Positions 44,245 through 53,792 are shown, counted from the first letter of the stretch. The stretch: 64,000 nt of DNA from Actinomyces denticolens (GCF_002072185.1 NZ_MVIW01000002.1:1-64000); one strand, 5' to 3'. Notes: generated by a model not told the origin, from the letters alone. Translations and numbers: made by a program.

Positions 44245-46710
44245 TCAGTCCTCCGCGAGTGCCATCACCGGTGGGATGGAACTTGCCCGCCCAGCTGGGC
44301 GCAGGGATGCCGACATAGCCACAAGCAAAGTGACGATGATGATGCCGGCGAGCTCCGCGTAGGGGAGGGCCAGGGTGACCCCGCCGTCCTTCAGCGCTGC
44401 TAAGGTCCCGGCGCCCCCCAAAGCGGTCCCCGCGACCAGCCCCAGGACGCCTCCGACGGTGGCGATGAGGACGCTTTCGGAGATGATGAGGCGCTTGATC
44501 TCCGATCGGCTGGAGCCAGTGGCGCGCAGGACCCCGATCTCGCGTGTGCGCTCCAGAACCGAGATGTCGGTGGTGTTGGCCAGGCCGGACAGGGAGATGA
44601 CGAAGGCCGACCCGATGACGAGGCACACGATGAGCACCATGCGGTTGATGTTGTCCTCCATCTGCTCCCGCGCTGCCGTGCTGCTCACGACCATGAGGCC
44701 CTGCCCCCGGGTCGCTTCGCGGATGGCCTTCTCCGTCGTCTCGAGGGAGCTTCCACTGGTGCGGATCCAGATCATGGAGTCCGTGGGGGCACCGGCCGTC
44801 AGACGCTGCGCCGTAGCAGGGGTGATCGCCGCCCCCCAGCCCTCGCGCACGCGCGCCGTCAACGTGGTCTGACCACCCGGCCCCTTGAGGGTGACCTGCG
44901 CGCCGTCGGGAATGTGGTAGATCTTGCCCACGATGAGCGTGTCATCGGACAGATCCTCCAACCCGTGGGTGGACCGGACGACGGCGGCAGCCTCGGTTTT
45001 GTCGATGGCGACGGCGTAGAGCTTCTCCTCGCGGCCGTCCACGCCCTGGGTCAGTTCGAGCGAGGGAACCTCCATGGTCCTGGCCACCCCATCGACGGAT
45101 GCCAGGGCTGACGACAGCTGCTCGGTGTCGGTCTGCGGCGTCACTCCATGAACCTGAGCATCAACCGGCGAGCCGCGGTAGACAATCTCGTTGAAGGAGG
45201 AGCGCAAGGAGAACAGGCCGACGAACAGTGCCGAGCCCACCAGCACGCAGACGAAGAGCGTGGCCGCTGTAGCCGCCGAGCGACTGGCGTTGCCGGCCAG
45301 GTTGCGAGTGGCCAGGTGGAGGACCGGTAACCGCCCCGATGCGCCAAGGCGCCCGATGAGGCTCACGATCCCCACGGTGAGCAGGGGCAGCATCGCCAGG
45401 AGCCCGGAGATCACGATGACGCCTCCGCCGGCAGCGAGGTACAGGTTGCCGCCGAGGCCTCCCATCGCGGCGAGGACTGCCCCGACGAGGGCCAGGACGG
45501 CGCCGATCGCCGCGGCCCACCGGTGCTGGCGCCCCGCCTGCTTGACGTCGGCCGTCTGGCCCGTCAGCGCCACCAGTGGGGAGACACGGGTGGCTCGTCG
45601 GGCGGGACGCAGCACCGCGACAAGTGTGGTCAGGGTGCCCAGGGCAACGGTGATCGCGACAGAGACGGGGGAGATCGTGAGGAACTCGCCGGACAGGTCG
45701 GCGAACGTCCCCGAACGCACGAGGGCCGTGGCACCGCCGACTCCGACGGCTGCGCCGAGAATGGAACCGATCGCCCCGGTAACGAGGCCGGTGCGCAGGA
45801 TAGCGAGCATCACCTGGCGCCGGCTGCTCCCAATGCAGCGCAGAAGTCCCACGGTGCGGGTCTGCCGGGCCACGAGGGTGGTGAAGGTCGTGGCGATGAC
45901 GATCATGGCGACGATGGCGCACACAGGGGCCAACAGGTTGAGGACCGTTGCGATGGTCGTGCCCCCCTGCTCGCTGCTCGCGCGCTGGACGATCTCCTCA
46001 TCCGCGGTCTGCGTGGAGGCCGAGGGCTGGACCGCGTTGACGGCTTCAGCGACCTTCCCGCGCAGATCCTCGGGGCTGGTGCCCGGCGAGCCGATCACGT
46101 ACAGATAGTGGTAGTCGGTCCTCGCGCCGAGTGCCGCGTTCTGGTCGGCCGTGGCGTAGACCGCCCCGATCCCGGAGTAGTTGGAGTCGGCGCCCGGCGA
46201 GATGATGCCAACGATTGAGGAGGATGTGCGCGTGCCCTCATCGGCGCTCTTGGTGCGAATGGAATCGCCCACATCAAGGCCCTGATTCTCGGCCAAGTCG
46301 GTGCTGACGGCGACCTCCCCGACTGCCGAGGGCAGACGGCCGCTGGTCAGCTTCGTGTGGTCGCTGAGCGTCGGCACATCCTGGAGCGCGATGCTGCTGT
46401 TGATCGAGTTGGCCAACTGCGGCGGCAGGTCGAGTTTGAGAATGTCCCAATGGGCGCCGCGCACCGAGGCGATTCCGTCAATCGCGGAGATCTGTGACAC
46501 GAGCGCCTCGTCCAGGCCTCCCTCAGTGCTGTCGGCCTTGCGCCCGTCGGTGACGACCACGGAGGCGTCGCCCACGGACAGGCGGGCGCCCTCCTGGGTC
46601 CGGGTGCGGAAAGAATCGGAGACGACGAAGGCGAAGGCGATGAGGGCAGCGCTCATCGTGACGGCCACCAGGGCGGCGACGGTGCGCCGCAGATCGAGGA
46701 TCGAGGGCAT
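44245..46710 (-). CDS. FtsX/MacB-type ABC transporter permease
   Basis: An 821-aa permease with the duplicated FtsX layout. An N-terminal membrane helix (about 10-30) is followed by a large extracytoplasmic domain (about 35-255) and three helices with VARQTRTVGLLRCIGSSRRQV. A further helix pair, a second outer domain (about 480-680) and a final three helices with LERTREIGVLRATGSSRSEI complete it. This form is common among exporters giving resistance to antimicrobial peptides. Its ATG overlaps the ATPase stop by one base (TGATG). Self-protection against the defensins is plausible but is inference. Confidence 0.85.
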   Translation of the reverse strand: MPSILDLRRTVAALVAVTMSAALIAFAFVVSDSFRTRTQEGARLSVGDASVVVTDGRKADSTEGGLDEALVSQISAIDGIASVRGAHWDILKLDLPPQLANSINSSIALQDVPTLSDHTKLTSGRLPSAVGEVAVSTDLAENQGLDVGDSIRTKSADEGTRTSSSIVGIISPGADSNYSGIGAVYATADQNAALGARTDYHYLYVIGSPGTSPEDLRGKVAEAVNAVQPSASTQTADEEIVQRASSEQGGTTIATVLNLLAPVCAIVAMIVIATTFTTLVARQTRTVGLLRCIGSSRRQVMLAILRTGLVTGAIGSILGAAVGVGGATALVRSGTFADLSGEFLTISPVSVAITVALGTLTTLVAVLRPARRATRVSPLVALTGQTADVKQAGRQHRWAAAIGAVLALVGAVLAAMGGLGGNLYLAAGGGVIVISGLLAMLPLLTVGIVSLIGRLGASGRLPVLHLATRNLAGNASRSAATAATLFVCVLVGSALFVGLFSLRSSFNEIVYRGSPVDAQVHGVTPQTDTEQLSSALASVDGVARTMEVPSLELTQGVDGREEKLYAVAIDKTEAAAVVRSTHGLEDLSDDTLIVGKIYHIPDGAQVTLKGPGGQTTLTARVREGWGAAITPATAQRLTAGAPTDSMIWIRTSGSSLETTEKAIREATRGQGLMVVSSTAAREQMEDNINRMVLIVCLVIGSAFVISLSGLANTTDISVLERTREIGVLRATGSSRSEIKRLIISESVLIATVGGVLGLVAGTALGGAGTLAALKDGGVTLALPYAELAGIIIVTLLVAMSASLRPAGRASSIPPVMALAED

Positions 46711-47468
46711 CAGCGGGCCCCCCGTCCCATGGCGTGGGTGCCGCCGCGGTGCGCCGCGGGGGCGTCGTCGATGATGCGGCCATCGCGCAATCGGATGATG
46801 CGGTGGGTGGTCGCAGCGGCGTCCTCGTCGTGGGTGACCATGACGATGGTCTGCCCGAGGGTCTCGCACATGCGGACCAGGGTCTCCAGGAGGTTGGCGG
46901 TCGAGGCGGTGTCCAGGGCGCCGGTGGGCTCATCGGCGAAGATGACATCGGGCCGACCCACGAGCGCCCGGGCCACCGCGACGCGCTGCTGCTGGCCCCC
47001 TGAGAGCTCGGTGGGCTTGTGGGACAGGCGGTCGCCGATGCCCAGGGTGGTGACGACGGCGTCGTACCAGGCCTTGTCCGGCTTGCGGTGCGCCAATCGC
47101 ATGGGCAGCTCGATGTTCTCCTCGGCGGTCAGGGTCGGCAGGAGGTTGAAGGACTGGAAGATGAAGCCGAGCTTGTCGCGGCGCACCTGGGTGAGCCGCT
47201 TGTCGTTCATGGCGGCCAGGTCATCCCCGGTGATGAGGATCCGGCCGGCCGTGGGGATGTCGAGCCCGGCGAGGCAGTGCAGGAGAGTGGACTTGCCGGA
47301 GCCGGATGGGCCCATGATGGCGGCGAACTCGCCCTGCCGGATGGCCAGGCTCACGCCGTCGAGGGCGACGACGCGGGCATCGCCCTGGCCGTACACCTTC
47401 GTCACGCCCCGGGCCTCGACCACGGGGCCCGCTGGTGCGGTGATGTGCTGCGATTCGATAACGCTCAT
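46710..47468 (-). CDS. MacB/LolD-type ABC transporter ATPase
   Basis: A 252-aa ATPase. Motifs are Walker A GPSGSGKST, Q-loop FIFQSFNLLPTLTAEEN, signature LSGGQQQRVAVARAL, Walker B VIFADEPTGALD and H-loop VTHDEDAA, all typical of the MacB/LolD group. ATG 47468 was chosen for GAGGAG upstream; the longer reading adds Arg-rich shadow sequence. It is coupled to the permease gene that follows. The pair is divergent from folP and marks the end of the accessory block. Confidence 0.9.
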   Translation of the reverse strand: MSVIESQHITAPAGPVVEARGVTKVYGQGDARVVALDGVSLAIRQGEFAAIMGPSGSGKSTLLHCLAGLDIPTAGRILITGDDLAAMNDKRLTQVRRDKLGFIFQSFNLLPTLTAEENIELPMRLAHRKPDKAWYDAVVTTLGIGDRLSHKPTELSGGQQQRVAVARALVGRPDVIFADEPTGALDTASTANLLETLVRMCETLGQTIVMVTHDEDAAATTHRIIRLRDGRIIDDAPAAHRGGTHAMGRGAR

Positions 47469-47677
47469 GGGGCGCTCGACTCCTCGATTCAGTGGATGAT
47501 CGGACCCCGTTGACGTTAGAAGCGCCCGAGATCCGTGGGAATACTGCGATCGAGGGGTTCGGCGGGCCCGTCTCAGCCTTTCGATGGACGCCCGCGCGGC
47601 GCCCGCCCGCAGCGCCCTCCGGGGCGAGCCGGCGCTCACAGTGGCCGGTGAAACAGCCCATCTCGGCCGAGAACCGT

Positions 47678-47683
47678 TAGCCT
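47678..47683 (+). promoter_or_regulatory. -10 box for leaderless folP
   Basis: TAGCCT ends 6 nt before the GTG start at 47690. folP therefore has its own promoter, which would let it be expressed although it is separated from folE. Confidence 0.55.
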
Positions 47684-47689
47684 GGGGCG

Positions 47690-48559
47690 GTGACTGAGCA
47701 TCAGGACGCCCCCCGACTCAGGCCGGAACCACTGCCCGGCTCGCTCGCCGACGGCCGATGCCTCCTCATGGGGATCGTCAACGTCACCCCGGACTCCTTC
47801 TCCGACGGCGGCCGCTGGTCCAGCCCCGAGGCCGCCATCGCCCACGCGCGCCAGCTGCTGGCCCAGGGCGCGGACATCCTCGACATCGGCGGGGAATCCA
47901 CCAGGCCCGGCGCTACCCCCATCACCCCGCGCGATGAGGCCGAGCGCGTCCTGCCGGTCATCCGCGCGCTCGCCGCCGAGGGCGCCGTCATCTCCGTGGA
48001 CACCATCCACGCCTCCACCGCGGGCGCCGCCCTCGATGCCGGCGCCCTCATCATCAACGACGTCTCCGGGGGCCTGGCAGATCCCGCCATGCACCCCCTC
48101 GTGGCCTCCTCCGGCGCCGTCTACATCTGCCAGCACTGGCGCGGCACGCCGGAGACCATGAATGAGCTGACCGACTACCCGGACGGCGTCGTCGCCGGGG
48201 TGGAGGGCGAGCTGCGGCGGCGCCTCGACTCCCTGGCCGCCGCGGGCGCGCGCGACTCCCAGATCGTCGTCGACCCCGGGCTGGGCTTCGCCAAGACCCA
48301 CCCGCAGTCCTGGGAGCTCCTGGCCGCCACCGCCCGCCTGCGCGAGGACCTGGGCCTGCCCGTCCTCATCGGCTCCTCCCGCAAGCGCTTCCTCGCCGCC
48401 GCCGCGCCGCCGGGCGCCGAGCCCACGGGGCGCGACGCCGCCACCGCCGCCACCACCGCCCTGGCCGCCGCGGCCGGGGCCTGGGCCGTGAGAGTCCACG
48501 AGATCCCGGCCAACCGGGATGCCATCCGCACCGCCTCCCTCTGGAAGGACCCCCGATGA
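47690..48559 (+). CDS. folP: Dihydropteroate synthase
   Basis: A 289-aa TIM-barrel enzyme joining pterin pyrophosphate and p-aminobenzoate, the target of sulfonamides. It has MGIVNVTPDSFSDGG, DIGGESTRPGA, ISVDTIHAST, LIINDVSGG, VVDPGLGFAKT and the SSRKRFL loop. The second-loop His is seen in QHWRG. GTG 47690 follows the -10 box directly. Its stop overlaps the start of folB-folK by 4 nt, so the two are coupled. Confidence 0.95.
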   Translation: MTEHQDAPRLRPEPLPGSLADGRCLLMGIVNVTPDSFSDGGRWSSPEAAIAHARQLLAQGADILDIGGESTRPGATPITPRDEAERVLPVIRALAAEGAVISVDTIHASTAGAALDAGALIINDVSGGLADPAMHPLVASSGAVYICQHWRGTPETMNELTDYPDGVVAGVEGELRRRLDSLAAAGARDSQIVVDPGLGFAKTHPQSWELLAATARLREDLGLPVLIGSSRKRFLAAAAPPGAEPTGRDAATAATTALAAAAGAWAVRVHEIPANRDAIRTASLWKDPR

Positions 48560-50826
48560 GCACCGTCACCACCACCTCCTCCGACAGGATCCGCCTCACC
48601 GGTCTGTCCGCCCGCGGTTACCACGGAGTCCTCCCCTTCGAGCGCTCCGAGGGGCAGATCTTCACCGCTGATATCACCCTCGACCTCGGCCCGCGCGGCA
48701 CCGCCGTCGCCGCGGTGACCGACTCCCTCAACGACGCCGTGGACTACTCCGCGGTCGCCAACGCGGTGGTCACGCTCATCGAGGGCGAGCCCGTGGCCCT
48801 CCTGGAGACCCTCGCCGAGCGGATCAGCGAGACGGTCCTCGCCTTCCCCCGCGTCATGGCCGTGGAGGTCACGATCCACAAGCCCAACGCGCCCCTCGAG
48901 GTCGCCTTCGACGACGTCTCCGTCACCATCACGCGCCTGTCCGAGGCGGCGGCCTCCGTGCTCTCCTCGGCGACGAGCGCGCCCGCCGTCGGCTCCGCCC
49001 CCGCCGTCGGCTCCGCCCCCGCCGTCGGCAGTGCGCCCGCCGTGGCCAGTGCGCCCGTCATCGGCAGCGCCCCGGCCGCAGCCAGTGCTCCCGTTGCGCC
49101 ATCCGCGCCGTCGGCGGCCCCCTACGCGGCCGGCGCCCCCGCCCCGGAGCCGCCTCTGCCCATGGAGCTCCCTGCGCCTCCGGAGCCCTCAGCCCCTACC
49201 GGGGCCCACTCGGCCGAGGCGGTCAACGGCGCATCCCCGTATCCGGGCGCCTTCACCGGCCGTCTCGACGCCGTCGGCGATTCCTGGTCCGGCGCGCCGG
49301 AGGCCCCGCTCGCCCAGGATTTCAGCGCTCCCGAGCCGCCGGAGGCGCCCGCCCCGACCGCTGTCGGCCTCGGCGCAGTCCCGGCCGACCAGTTCGGGCA
49401 GGCCCTGGCCTCCTCCACGGGCAGCCCCATCGGCGGTGCGGAGCCGCTCGCGCCCGGGCCGTCGACCGACTCCGCCGGTCGCGCCGAGGCGCCCGATGCC
49501 CTGCGGGGCGAGCCGGGGCAGGCCGGTCCCCTCCAGGCCGACTCCGCGGACAGGCCCTGGGACGCCGCCCCGTTCGATCCCGCTGAGCCCGTCGGCGGCG
49601 CGCTGCCAGAGGACTCCCAGGAGACGTGGGCCGAGGAGGCGGGCTTCGACGGCGCCGCGCCCTCCCACGACGGGGCCCCCCATGACGCCGGCGCACTCGC
49701 CCCCGAGGACCCCGCCCCCTCTCACGACGCAGCCCCCCAGTACCAGGCCGTCGAGCCCGGCTATGCAACCGGGCCCGGCTACGCGGCGGCGGAGGGCCAG
49801 GTCCCGGCCGCCCCCGCCGTCGACCCCCTCGCGGAGGCTCCTGCGGCCCCCGTGCCCGTCGTCATCGGCTTGGGAGGCAACCTCGGCGAGGTCGTCCCCA
49901 GCCTGCGACGCGCCGTCCACACCCTCCAGAGCGCCGATGGCATTGAGGTGACGGCCATCGCCCCCCTGGCGCGCACCGCCGCCGTCATCGAGCCCGGCGC
50001 CGCCGAGCAGCCCGACTACCTCAACACGGTGGTTCTCGCCCGCACGAGCCTGTCCGCGAGGGACGTCCTGGCCCTCTGCGAGCGCCTGGAGGCCGACGCC
50101 GGGCGCGTGCGCCTCGAGCCGAAGGGCCCGCGCACCCTCGACGCCGACATCATCACCTACTCCGACCTGCGCTCGACCGACCCCGGGCTCACCCTCCCGC
50201 ACCCTCGCGCCGCCAGCCGCTCCTTCGTGCTGCTGCCCTGGTCACAGGCGGACGCCTTCGCCGAGATCGACGGCCAGAGCGTCGCCGCCCTGGCCGAGCA
50301 GGCCCCGGACCGCGACGGGATCCGCTGGCTCGCCCTTGACTGGATCGACTCCGACGCCCTGCCCAAGCTCCCCACCGGCCAGTACGTGCCCGCCGACGCC
50401 CTTGCGGACTCCTCGCAGGAGGGCGGCGAGCGGGCCTCGCAGTCGCAGGGCGTTCCCGACTTCCTGTCCGCGCCATCGGCCGCACTGGTGGGGGACGAGG
50501 AGGAGCCCTTCAGCGAAACCGTCCCCGCCTCCATGGTCAAGGACGCCCTCGCCGCCGATCCCTCGATCGGCGACGCCGCGCCATCGGGCCCCGGGATTCC
50601 CGGCGCCCCCTCCGTGCCGGTTCCGCCCGCCCCGCCCGCCCCGAACCCCTTCGTCGACCAGGTCCCCCGGGTCGCCGAGCCTGTGATCGAGGAGGCGCCC
50701 GGCCAGGTCGGCCTGCCGGATCAGGCCGCGCAGGACGGGAAGGGCCCCCAGCGCTCGGATGACCACACATGGTCGGCCTCCTCCGGCTGGGAGGACGTCC
50801 TCGGCCAGGGCGGGCAGGGGATCTGA
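48556..50826 (+). CDS. folK: Fused dihydroneopterin aldolase / HPPK with a long disordered linker
   Basis: A 756-aa bifunctional folate enzyme. Residues about 10-127 are FolB (LTGLSARGYHGVLPFER, VDYSAVANAV, HKPNAPLEV). About 436-575 are FolK (VVIGLGGNLGE, RTAAV, PDYLNTVV, GPRTLDADII, LTLPHPRAASRSFVL). Between them is a roughly 300-residue Ala/Pro/Gly/Asp linker that begins with tandem SAPAVG units (DNA repeat of 18 nt near 48986-49040). After FolK comes a further roughly 180-residue disordered acidic/Pro tail. FolB-FolK fusions are known, but this linker and tail exceed the two domains in length. ATG overlaps the folP stop. Confidence 0.92.
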   Translation: MSTVTTTSSDRIRLTGLSARGYHGVLPFERSEGQIFTADITLDLGPRGTAVAAVTDSLNDAVDYSAVANAVVTLIEGEPVALLETLAERISETVLAFPRVMAVEVTIHKPNAPLEVAFDDVSVTITRLSEAAASVLSSATSAPAVGSAPAVGSAPAVGSAPAVASAPVIGSAPAAASAPVAPSAPSAAPYAAGAPAPEPPLPMELPAPPEPSAPTGAHSAEAVNGASPYPGAFTGRLDAVGDSWSGAPEAPLAQDFSAPEPPEAPAPTAVGLGAVPADQFGQALASSTGSPIGGAEPLAPGPSTDSAGRAEAPDALRGEPGQAGPLQADSADRPWDAAPFDPAEPVGGALPEDSQETWAEEAGFDGAAPSHDGAPHDAGALAPEDPAPSHDAAPQYQAVEPGYATGPGYAAAEGQVPAAPAVDPLAEAPAAPVPVVIGLGGNLGEVVPSLRRAVHTLQSADGIEVTAIAPLARTAAVIEPGAAEQPDYLNTVVLARTSLSARDVLALCERLEADAGRVRLEPKGPRTLDADIITYSDLRSTDPGLTLPHPRAASRSFVLLPWSQADAFAEIDGQSVAALAEQAPDRDGIRWLALDWIDSDALPKLPTGQYVPADALADSSQEGGERASQSQGVPDFLSAPSAALVGDEEEPFSETVPASMVKDALAADPSIGDAAPSGPGIPGAPSVPVPPAPPAPNPFVDQVPRVAEPVIEEAPGQVGLPDQAAQDGKGPQRSDDHTWSASSGWEDVLGQGGQGI

Positions 50827-51332
50827 TGCGGCGCACGCGCTGGACGGTGGTCCTCGCGTGCTTCGCCACGACGACCGCCCTCTCCCTGGTGGCCTTCGAT
50901 CTCACCCTGCGCAACCGGGGCTGGGTGCCGGCCCTGACCGCGTGGGGCGCGGCGACCGGTGCTGTCATCGCCGTGGTCATCCTCATCGCCGGGCTCGCGG
51001 TGAGGCGCCTGCGCGCCAAGCAGGCGACCTGGATCACGCCGACCGGCGCCGCAGCGACCGCCGCGGGCGCCCAGGCCTCCGCTCTGGCGGGATCCTGCAT
51101 CGGCGGCGTCTACGCCGGGGGCCTGGTCTGCGCGTTCCTCGCCCCCGCCTCACCGGCGATGAGCGACCTGGCCCTCACCAGCGGGCTCTGCCTGGTCGCC
51201 TGCGCGGTCTGGTGCGGCGTCGGGCTCCTCGTGGAGCACTGGTGCGCCATCGATTCCTCCGACGACGACGATGACCGCCCAACCGGCCCCGCGCGGTCGG
51301 GCGGCGCCGCCACGCCCGGGGCCGCTGCCTGA
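50826..51332 (+). CDS. DUF3180 membrane protein
   Basis: A 168-aa protein of the DUF3180 family, which follows folK in many actinobacteria. It has four hydrophobic segments (about 8-28, 38-58, 78-100 and 115-138), RTRWTVVLACF at the start, LRAKQATWITPTGAA in the second loop and an Asp-rich tail. The ATG overlaps the folB-folK stop by one base (TGATG). Function unknown. Confidence 0.85.
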   Translation: MRRTRWTVVLACFATTTALSLVAFDLTLRNRGWVPALTAWGAATGAVIAVVILIAGLAVRRLRAKQATWITPTGAAATAAGAQASALAGSCIGGVYAGGLVCAFLAPASPAMSDLALTSGLCLVACAVWCGVGLLVEHWCAIDSSDDDDDRPTGPARSGGAATPGAAA

Positions 51333-51444
51333 GCCCCGCCGCGCGGCCGGGAGCGGGCGTCGTCCTGTCCCTCCTCCTGTGGGATGAGAGAACCGCCACC
51401 GCGCCTCGGGCATGATGGGAGTTCCTGAGAGGACGAGGAGATCC

Positions 51445-52014
51445 ATGACCGCCCACCCAGTTCCAGGCCCCGCTGATCAGCGTCGGACCGCCGCGCCGAG
51501 GCCCTCCCGCCTCACCGACGCCGCCCTGGGCGCCGGCGGGCCCTTCGCCCCTCGGGGCATCTCCTTCTCCCCGGTCTCACCCTCCCTGGCCACCGCCCGC
51601 GTCATGGCGGTCCTTCCCAGCCTGCTCATCCTGGCCGCGGGCACGGCCATCCCCGCCATCCTCGTGAGCCCATGGTTCTGGGCGGGAACCGTCGCCGCGA
51701 TCCTCATCCTGGCCTGGCTGCTGTGGATGATCCCCCGCCAGGTGCGGGCCATGGGGTACGCCCTGGCCGGAGAGCATCTCCTGTGGCGCAAGGGGATCAT
51801 GTGGCGCCGCATGTCAGTCATCCCCTACGGCCGCATGCAGTTCGTCGACACCTCCCAGGGCCCCATCGGGCGCCGCCTGGGCATCGCCGAGGTCAAGCTC
51901 CACACCGCCAGCGCCGGCACGGACGCCACCATCAACGGGCTCCCCGTGGCCGAGGCCGAGCGCCTGCGTCAGATCCTCGCCGAGCGCGGCGAGGAGAGGA
52001 TGGCCGGCCTGTGA
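51445..52014 (+). CDS. Bacterial PH-domain membrane protein (YdbS-like)
   Basis: A 189-aa protein with two adjacent membrane segments (about 52-100), then one bPH2 (DUF304) domain. That domain has HLLWRKGIMWRRMSVIPYGRMQFVDTSQGPIGRRLG, the hallmark R-x-x-V-I-P-Y and the RRLG turn. The C-terminus runs GLPVAEAERLRQIL. ATG 51445 has GAGGAG 5 nt upstream. It overlaps the next gene by 4 nt (GTGA), forming the usual YdbS/YdbT pair. Members are membrane proteins of unclear role; some B. subtilis homologues affect sensitivity to a bacteriocin. Confidence 0.82.
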   Translation: MTAHPVPGPADQRRTAAPRPSRLTDAALGAGGPFAPRGISFSPVSPSLATARVMAVLPSLLILAAGTAIPAILVSPWFWAGTVAAILILAWLLWMIPRQVRAMGYALAGEHLLWRKGIMWRRMSVIPYGRMQFVDTSQGPIGRRLGIAEVKLHTASAGTDATINGLPVAEAERLRQILAERGEERMAGL

Positions 52015-53792
52015 GCGGGACCGCCGAGGAGGGCGGTGCCCCCGAGGGCCTGGCGGCGGCCGGCAGCGCCGTCGCCCGCAACCGGCGCGCGGGAGGCGGC
52101 GCACCGAAGGGCGCCCGTCAGCGCGCCATGAGCCTCCCCAAGGGCCTGAGCTGGCGCCACGTCCACCCCATCACCCCGCTGGTCCGCGGATGGAGGGTCG
52201 TCGCCGCCCTCTTCGCCATTGTCTCCTGGCAGGCGCGGGACAACATCGGGCGCGCGATCGAGCTCTACCACCAGCTGCGCGAGGTCGACCCCGGCCAGTA
52301 CAGCCAGACCGTGCGCGACTGGGCCGCGGAGGCCTCCGGCGGCGACCCCACGACCTGGCTCGTCGGCGCCGGGATCATCCTCGGCCTGATCGTGCTCGCG
52401 ATCCTCATGATCCCGTTCCTGTCCTGGCGGGCGATGAGCTACGCCGTCGACGCCGACGCCGTTTACCTGCGATCGGGGATCCTCGCCAAGCAACTGCGCA
52501 TCGCCCGGCTGCCGCGCATCCAGAGCATCGACATCACCCACCCGCTGCTCGGGCGCATCGTCGGCCTGGGGCAGCTCTCCGTCGAGGTCGCCGGCGGCGC
52601 GGACTCCAAGGTCCTCATCGGCTACCTGCGCACCCGCCAGCTCGAGTCACTGCGCCGGGAGATCCTCGACCTCGCCGCGGGCGCCTCCACGGCCGCGCGA
52701 CCCGGCGCCCCGGTCGGCGCGGGCGAGGCGGGCGCCGGCGCCGGTGGCGGCTCGAGCCCCGAGATCAAGGGCTTCGAGGACGTCGTGGGCGCGCCCCGCA
52801 TCTCCGAGGGCGTCCTGACTGAGGCCGAGCACCCCCTCTACGCCGTCGAGCCCCGCGTCCTCATCGCCTCCCTCATGCGCTCGGGGACAGCGGTGGCCCT
52901 GCTCATGTCCGGCATTCTCACCGTCGTCGCGCTGTTCTTCGTCCTCCGGCAGGAGGCGGACGTCCTCACCGCCCTGCCCGCCATCATGGGTGTCCTCACG
53001 CTTCCCATGGCGCTCATCTCCCTGCAGTGGAGCACCCTCACCTATGGCTGGGGGTTCCGCGCGGCGGCGACGCCCGCGGGCATCCGCGTGCGCTACGGCC
53101 TCACTGACGCGACCTCCACGACGCTGCCCCCGGGCCGCGTGCACGCCGTCGGGCTCGTCCAATCAGTGCTATGGCGGGGCAAGGACTGGTGGCGCGCGGA
53201 TGCCACCGTTGCCGGCCGCGCTGTCACCCCCTCCGCCTCGAAAGGCGGGAAGAAGGTCTTCACGCGGCTGCTGCCCGTCGGCCCGCGCGACCACGCGCTG
53301 CGAGCCCTGTGGCTGGTGGTGCCCGACCTGGGGGCCCCTGACCCCGATGGCCTCCTCGCATCGGCTTTGACCGGTATCGATGACGACGGCGCCGGTCCCA
53401 CCGCCGCGCCCGTCGGCTCGACGGGGCGCGGCTTCATCCCCCTGTCGCGCCGCGCCCGTCCCTTCAATCCCATCTCCTGGCGGCGCAAGGCCATCGCCCT
53501 GACCGACACCTGCGTCATCCTGCGACTCAACCGCTGGTCACGGCGCGTGAGTGTCATCCCCTACGAGCGCATCCAGTCCTTCCGCGTCCTCCAGGGGCCC
53601 CTCGCGCGGCGCCGAGGCCTGGCGACCCTCCATTTCGACATGGTCGACTCCGATGTGCCCGCCCGCCTGACCAACCTCGACGCCCAGCACGTCACCGAGC
53701 TCTCGGCGCTCATCGCCGCGCGGGCTGCGAGGCGGGGCCACGATGAGCACCTCGACCGCTGGCTCGCCCGCGTCACCGCCCACGCGTCGTGA
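52011..53792 (+). CDS. Multi-bPH2-domain membrane protein (YdbT-like)
   Basis: A 593-aa partner of the preceding protein. It has membrane pairs at about 60-80 and 115-145, and again at about 285-345. Three bPH2-type units are recognisable: DAVYLRSGILAKQLRIARLPRIQS, then GIRVRYGLTDATSTTLPPGRVHA, then a degenerate third with RWSRRVSVIPYERIQSFRVLQGPLARRRG. GTG 52011 overlaps the upstream stop. It is followed by the DUF2520 gene after 28 nt. Confidence 0.82.
   Translation: MSGTAEEGGAPEGLAAAGSAVARNRRAGGGAPKGARQRAMSLPKGLSWRHVHPITPLVRGWRVVAALFAIVSWQARDNIGRAIELYHQLREVDPGQYSQTVRDWAAEASGGDPTTWLVGAGIILGLIVLAILMIPFLSWRAMSYAVDADAVYLRSGILAKQLRIARLPRIQSIDITHPLLGRIVGLGQLSVEVAGGADSKVLIGYLRTRQLESLRREILDLAAGASTAARPGAPVGAGEAGAGAGGGSSPEIKGFEDVVGAPRISEGVLTEAEHPLYAVEPRVLIASLMRSGTAVALLMSGILTVVALFFVLRQEADVLTALPAIMGVLTLPMALISLQWSTLTYGWGFRAAATPAGIRVRYGLTDATSTTLPPGRVHAVGLVQSVLWRGKDWWRADATVAGRAVTPSASKGGKKVFTRLLPVGPRDHALRALWLVVPDLGAPDPDGLLASALTGIDDDGAGPTAAPVGSTGRGFIPLSRRARPFNPISWRRKAIALTDTCVILRLNRWSRRVSVIPYERIQSFRVLQGPLARRRGLATLHFDMVDSDVPARLTNLDAQHVTELSALIAARAARRGHDEHLDRWLARVTAHAS

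Larger units (their letters stand above)
33375..47689. other. Accessory block inserted between folE and folP: defensin bacteriocin locus
   Basis: folE and folP are neighbours in many actinobacteria but lie 14.3 kb apart here. The block between them holds two defensin-like peptide genes, seven further operon genes, a two-component system, a small secreted peptide and an ABC transporter. Its intergenic DNA, especially 43869-44160, is richer in A/T than the flanking backbone. No integrase, transposase or direct-repeat ends were recognised, so the mode of entry is unknown. Confidence 0.7.

Noticed and set aside
53379-53395. A GACCGGTATCGATGACG stretch like the intergenic element.
   Set aside because: Inside the PH-domain gene, single and imperfect; not counted as a copy.
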